Source: Diploptera punctata
Taxonomy: Eukaryota; Arthropoda; Insecta; Blattodea; Blaberidae
Direction of reading: 5' to 3'
DNA length: 64,000 nucleotides
Assembly: GCA_030220185.1 (NCBI GenBank)
Contig: JASPKZ010002332.1
Span: forward strand, 558,001 to 622,000
Below are positions 36,001-42,000 of this stretch, piece after piece. A program made the position numbers and the translations under genes. Below the pieces are notes generated by a model, which was not told the DNA's origin, made no database searches, and saw nothing but the letters and a program-made list of their open reading frames with translations. Each line of letters opens with the position of its first letter. Position 1 is the first letter of the stretch.

Positions 36001-39000
36001 GTTAATTTTCTTTAGCAACTGGTTTAAATTTATCGGTGTGCCTAAATTAAGTTTAAATAATTTATTTCCTGAATTGCTTACATGTTTTTTCTTTTTTTTT
36101 CTTCCGGAATTTGCAAGTTTTGTAATAATTGTGGATATTTTCCTTGAGCAATAACTAAAAATGCCATTGTATTTTTTACAGACTTTGAACTATTTCTTGC
36201 ATCCGAAACAGAAAAGGTAATTTTTACAAACCGCACTACATGTATAGTTTTGACTGCACTGAGAGAGGGGAAATAAAAGTATCATGGTTATGATCTGTTC
36301 TGGTTGAAAATTGTGGAGTCAGCACAAATACTTTGCTTTTAAAGAATGAAAACATAAACAAGCGCTCAGGTAGTAAAGAATTCTGATGATTCATTTACGA
36401 AACGTGTGGCAGCTTGGCTGGGAATTTAGAAGCACATGCTTCTTATTTAGAAGGAAAAGGTAGAAGTATAAGGTAAAGGTTATTTATATTATTCAAAGCA
36501 CATGCTTATACTTCCACCTTTTGCTTCCAAGCAAATACTTCTACCTCTACCTTGTGCTCAGAAGCAAAACCTCCAGTTTACGGCCCAATGTCTTATCTAC
36601 TTTCCTGATGGCAGTAGGAAGTCTTCTTAAAGGATGAATTAAACAGATAACAGGTGTAAGACAGATCTAAAACAGACTTTGTGAAAATATCAGAAGTCAC
36701 TTCTTTTGTCACATAAAAAATAAGACTGGAGAGGCAGTCTTATGAATATCAAAATGTGTGAGAAAAAATTATTTATAATCATAAAAATCTGATTCCATAA
36801 TATTAGGTAAAGAATTGATTAATATTCAAAGAGGAAAATTAATTTGTCTTTTAGTGTGAGTGATACATTTAAAATAAAAACATTGAAAAAAATTGATGTT
36901 AACTGAATTACCTTATTTCTAAGAAATCTTGTTGGTCAACTCTGCGACGCACCAGGTATTGCCCTGTGACTCCTTCCTCCACTTTTCTCTGCCGCAGGAG
37001 CACACAGTCAGCATCCAGAGTTGTTGCTAGAGATTGAAGCGTAGCCACTGATGCATCATATTCATCTTGCTTTAATCCACTTTCACTTCCATCTGTATCA
37101 AACAGAATTGTCTACTACTTAAACCATATTACTAGAATCCATCTCAAAACTTACCGTATTTACACATGTATAGGCTGCGTGCATGTATAAGTCACATCCA
37201 AGTTTTGCGATAATAAATTGGGGGAAAAATATTTGTTGAATGCAGGCTTTCACGGCCGGTAATCGTAATGTTGAGTGATTCCAGGTTATGTGGCCATGGT
37301 CCATAGTTGGTGTTGATACCAGACGTTTCGCCCTCAACTGCGGAGGGCATCTTCAGTGGCGAGTGCTTCTATGCGTGTTTCCTGGTCGGAAGATCTACTT
37401 AGAATGAGCGCTGTGGACGTAGAGGACGTTGTATTAGTGGGGGGTGCAGGGTGAGTGGGCGTGGCTCTTGCTGATTGGCTAATAGTCGTCTCCTTGTTGT
37501 CACTGGTGTTAATGCATTTATTTTCTAGTGTATGAAACCAGGCCTTAGACAGTTTGATACCTTCTTCTTTTCTGTTAATATTTCCCTTATGCTTGTGTAT
37601 TTCTATAGCCTCTCGGTATAATCTAGGGAAATAGTAGGAAGTTGTGGCCAAAACTTGTGTATCGTCGAATAGAATCTGGTGTCCATTCGTAATGGCATGT
37701 TCTGCTACAGCTGATTTTATCCATTTCTCCTTGTCTGCAGTTTCTTTTATGTTCTGATAAACGGGTGGCTATACTTCTTTTCGTGGTCCCTATATATGAT
37801 TTACCACACGAACAAGGAAGTCGATATACGCCGCAAGTGGAGAGAGGTGGCCGAGGATCCTTAGCTGAGCGAAGGCAGTCTTCTATTATATTATTTTAAA
37901 TAGAAGACTGCCTTCGCTCAGCTAAGGATCCTCGGCCACCTCTCTCCACTTGCGGCGTATATCGACTTCCTTGTTCGTGTGGTAAATCATATATAGGGAC
38001 CACGAAAAGAAGTATAGCCACCCGTTTATCAGAACATAAAAGAAACTGCAGACAAGGAGAAATGGATAAATCAGCTGTAGCAGAACATGCCATTACGAAT
38101 GGACACCAGATTCTATTCGACGATACACAAGTTTTGGCCACAACTTCCTACTATTTCCCTAGATTATACCGAGAGGCTATAGAAATACACAAGCATAAGG
38201 GAAATATTAACAGAAAAGAAGAAGGTATCAAACTGTCTAAGGCCTGGTTTCATACACTAGAAAATAAATGCATTAACACCAGTGACAACAAGGAGACGAC
38301 TATTAGCCAATCAGCAAGAGCCACGCCCACTCACCCTGCACCCCCCACTAATACAACGTCCTCTACGTCCACAGCGCTCATTCTAAGTAGATCTTCCGAC
38401 CAGGAAACACGCATAGAAGCACTCGCCACTGAAGATGCCCTCCGCAGTTGAGGGCGAAACGTCTGGTATCAACACCAACTATGGACCACGGCCACATAAC
38501 CCGGAAAAATATTTGTCTTATATTTTTGCTAAGAAGGAGTGCAAAAGACAGAAGTAGGCCTACACCATTTTAAATCTGGCAATGTTGTAAATTCCAAAGC
38601 TTCTGTTACCATTTATGTAACGGTACATTTGGGCTGCGGCTCAGTCTTTAACACAAGGGTAAAAGGGATGGTCAGTTGATAGGTACGGTATTCATTGTCA
38701 TTCCTGTTCACTGTGTGTAAACATGGGTCGGTGTAGAGCAAGTTCTACCTCCAAATTGATGCACTATGCAGCAGAACACGGAAATATGACTGCAGGAAGA
38801 AAGTTTGATGTGGCCGAAAAAAAATGTGTGACGGTGGATCCAAACAAAACATGTACTTGAAAACACATTACAACATCAACTATCTTTCTGCAGAAAGAAA
38901 GCAAAATATCTACAGTTAGAAAGAGTTCTGAATTATGTACGGAAAACAAGGGCAGACAGATTTTCTGTATCCATCGAAATGATACAGTTTCTCTTGGTAC

Positions 39001-42000
39001 ATATCAGGAAGTTCCTGCACTACCAAATAACAAGGTCGTGATGTATCATAAATCCCTTTGCCCAGCCATAACTTGCCTTAAATTTATTGCACAGGATTTC
39101 CATATTCTTATCTATTTTAAGGCCTTCGAACTTGTAATTAATTAGATAAAATTGTTCTAAAATAAAGCACGTTTTCTAGTTATTTCATGTATAAGTCGCA
39201 ACCAAATTTTGAAACTTATATTTTAGGTAAAAATGTGCGGCCTATACACACACAAACATGATACTACAAGCTGTCAATGGATAAGCAGGCTACTCAACAC
39301 AAAAGACCAGATCTAGGTTCTGTGAACTTCCTACATCCTACATTCAGCTCAATTCTAACTGGCAGTGACAATCCTGATAGACTACCTACCTCTAGTTCAA
39401 TTTTTTGCAGGTTCAAACTTAATCAGAGTCAATAAGTTTTTAAGGATATAGAACTCCTGAGGATGGCTTCCTTTGGAAGGACAGTAGAGTTTGGGAGTCC
39501 CATGTCAGGGATTTACAGCACATGAGGAAGCTCAAGCTTGAAATAAAGGCCTTTGAGCAACATTTGTTTCATTCCCAGATTTGAATTGCAATGCTAATGA
39601 CCTGAGTCGTTAAAGAGCATTGTTAAATAAAATACTAACTGGCAATTCAAAGTCACATAAGTCTCTTTTTTTTCCCCCTCTTTTCATTGCATCCAAGACT
39701 ATTCTTTTGATTACCTGATTTATTTATGACAGTAGAGATTACCAGAATGTCAGCTATTTGGCAATCCACTATACACTGTGCTGTATTAGAGGACCAGGCT
39801 TGGGAATTAGCCATGATTTCATTACAGAAACATTAAGTTGACTGATAATGAATTGCTAATTGGAATGGTGCTTACTATTATCAGTTATTTTTAGTATATA
39901 AAGAAGTCTGTTCATTCAACAGAAGATTTTAGAAAATGGTTGAAATGTCAGCTAAGGAGTGTGTCAATGATTCTATATTATCTACTAATTTTAATCATTA
40001 TTTCAATCCACAAATATAAGCTCGTCTGAATAATAGTATACTATTACCTCTCACCAGCCTGGATAAATATTTTTGTCAGGATCAATTTTCTGATTGAGGT
40101 TTTTTTGGATTTAATGTAACCTTCAGTTACAAATCTGTATTGGCTCAGAGGTATCACATACCCTCCTTGACTAGATTTCAATAACCATTTGGGTTGGAAA
40201 TTTTTAATATGAGCGCATTTTTTACTTCAAAGCTTGAAAGGATGTTTAATATACAATCTCTAAGTGGTGATTATTTACAAAGATTTTGAGTGGAATAGAT
40301 TTGATGGTTGGCATGTAGATTTTACTTAGAAAAATAAGGTAAGCTTTCAGTTTATACTTTGGTTAAATTTTCAGTTTTATATTAAAGTAATGTTGGGAAA
40401 TAAACATTATGAGGTATAATCATTGAAATTGTACAGACTGCAATAAAGTACCAAAGAACATTTTAGAAATATTAAAAATTGTGAAATTGAAAAATCTGCA
40501 ATTGCTGCACATAGTTTATTGGAACATCATAAAATTGGAAGAGAAGCAAAACTTTTAAAATATGTGGATAAACCTTTAGAATTGACAATTTGGGAGAAAA
40601 TGTACATTCAGAAAAATAAATATAGATTAATGAATTTTGATAATCCTAATGAGCAAAATTTGATTTCAAAGCTTATAAATTCAACCATAGATAGCAGCAC
40701 TGAATATGGTAACAATAGAAGAGTTGACAGCCAAAGAATTTCATCAGACGGAGTTGTGGCTGAAGATGGACATGATTATGTTTGAAACTGCGGTTTCGTG
40801 AAAAATACAAACATTATGAGTTGTGAGTTTTCAAAAAATGTTCTCCGATGAATTTCAATTTTATATTGTGATTATTTATAATGTCTAAATAAAATTTACT
40901 CACTAACTACTAAACTGAAACACAACTTAAGTATTTTTAAATAATTGTCTTCTAATCACTATACTGTACGTTAATTGCCTTTGCAATACATTTTGAAATG
41001 TGTATCATATTGTAATCAATGGTAAAGAGAAACATTTAGTGCCTGAACCGGGAATCAAACCCCAAGTTTTCAGCTTTACAAGCTGATGCTCTAGACCACT
41101 GAGCTAATTCAGTCTTCCTTCCCATTCAAGAACAAATTCTCCCCTTACCTTACTCTTTTTAAAAAAAATTTTTTAAATTTATGTTAATTTCTAAGATTGG
41201 TTGGAGAAAACTCTCAATGATGAGGAAAATTCTCAAAATGAAATGACCTTACTCTTTTGATCCCACATCCAATACATACACAATGTCCATTAATTGAATA
41301 CCGAATTGAATTGAGTACAAAAATGTAATGGAGATTACTGAGGAAGAGAGGTAATAAAGGAGTGAGGTTGCAAATAAATAAGAGGCCATGCCATATTTAA
41401 TTAAAAATCTTCTTAATACATGAAATTGTACTTTAGAGACATAAAGAAAGAATGCTTGAGTAAATAATATGGCTAGAAAACTTTTGTCTCTTTATAAGCT
41501 TTCATTTAAAAAAGCAAAATTTCATAAATAAATTTAAATTTTTTTATGCCAGTGTACATCATCTTATGTAATTTGACTGCCAAAACAACTTATAAATTGA
41601 AAATTAACCACACTACAATGTGCAAAAATCAAAGAGTGGAAAAATATAGTGTATTGGTATCTCACACACACACACACACGCACGCACGCACGCACGCACA
41701 CCGCACGCACGCACACACACACACACACACACACACATTCTTCAAGTAAGATATAAAAACAGAATATCACCAACATTTCATTGCATAGGTACATCTTCTA
41801 TTCCATCTTATATTACAACTGAAATTTAATCTGGATTCTTTACTTCTTCATATAGCACCTTCATCATTCAAGCAAAAGATTAAAACTTATCAAATACCTT
41901 CTCCAACTCCAACATCGAAGATTGTCTCTCCTCTTCCATCTTCCAGACGTTCCTTTAGACGTCTTTGGAGAAGATCAAATTGTTTTTCATTTGGACTTAT

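Larger units (their letters stand above)
37237..38502. mobile_element. Second-family PLE, 1.27-kb inverted dimer
   Basis: The TSD ggaaaaatatttgt occurs at 37223-37236 and 38503-38516. Each ~620-bp arm encodes the same GIY-YIG C-terminal part, best read at 38,062-38,451: [55 protein letters not shown]. Upstream, in frame fragments, lies [24 protein letters not shown] sequence. This is a PLE clade different from the SGIYQINC family. The apex is near 37,889. It sits in a GTPBP1 intron. Confidence 0.9.
37154..39262 (+). mobile_element. pogo-like DNA transposon, split by a PLE dimer
   Basis: Diverged inverted ends (acacatgtataggctgcg and cggcctatacacacac) enclose a remnant near 38,723. It reads [35 protein letters not shown] and further shifted segments, like the N-terminal helix-turn-helix of pogo-type transposases. 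The PLE dimer at 37,237-38,502 is inserted close to its left end. Only about 0.8 kb of the element itself remains, so it was already deleted internally. Confidence 0.6.

Noticed and set aside
35503..36018. 171-codon minus ORF as a gene
   Set aside because: It is the antisense of the Harbinger-like remnant; its Ser-rich content comes from acidic codons on the other strand.
41564..41794. Cys/Val-rich and His/Thr-rich ORFs
   Set aside because: They are translations of a CA/CG microsatellite.
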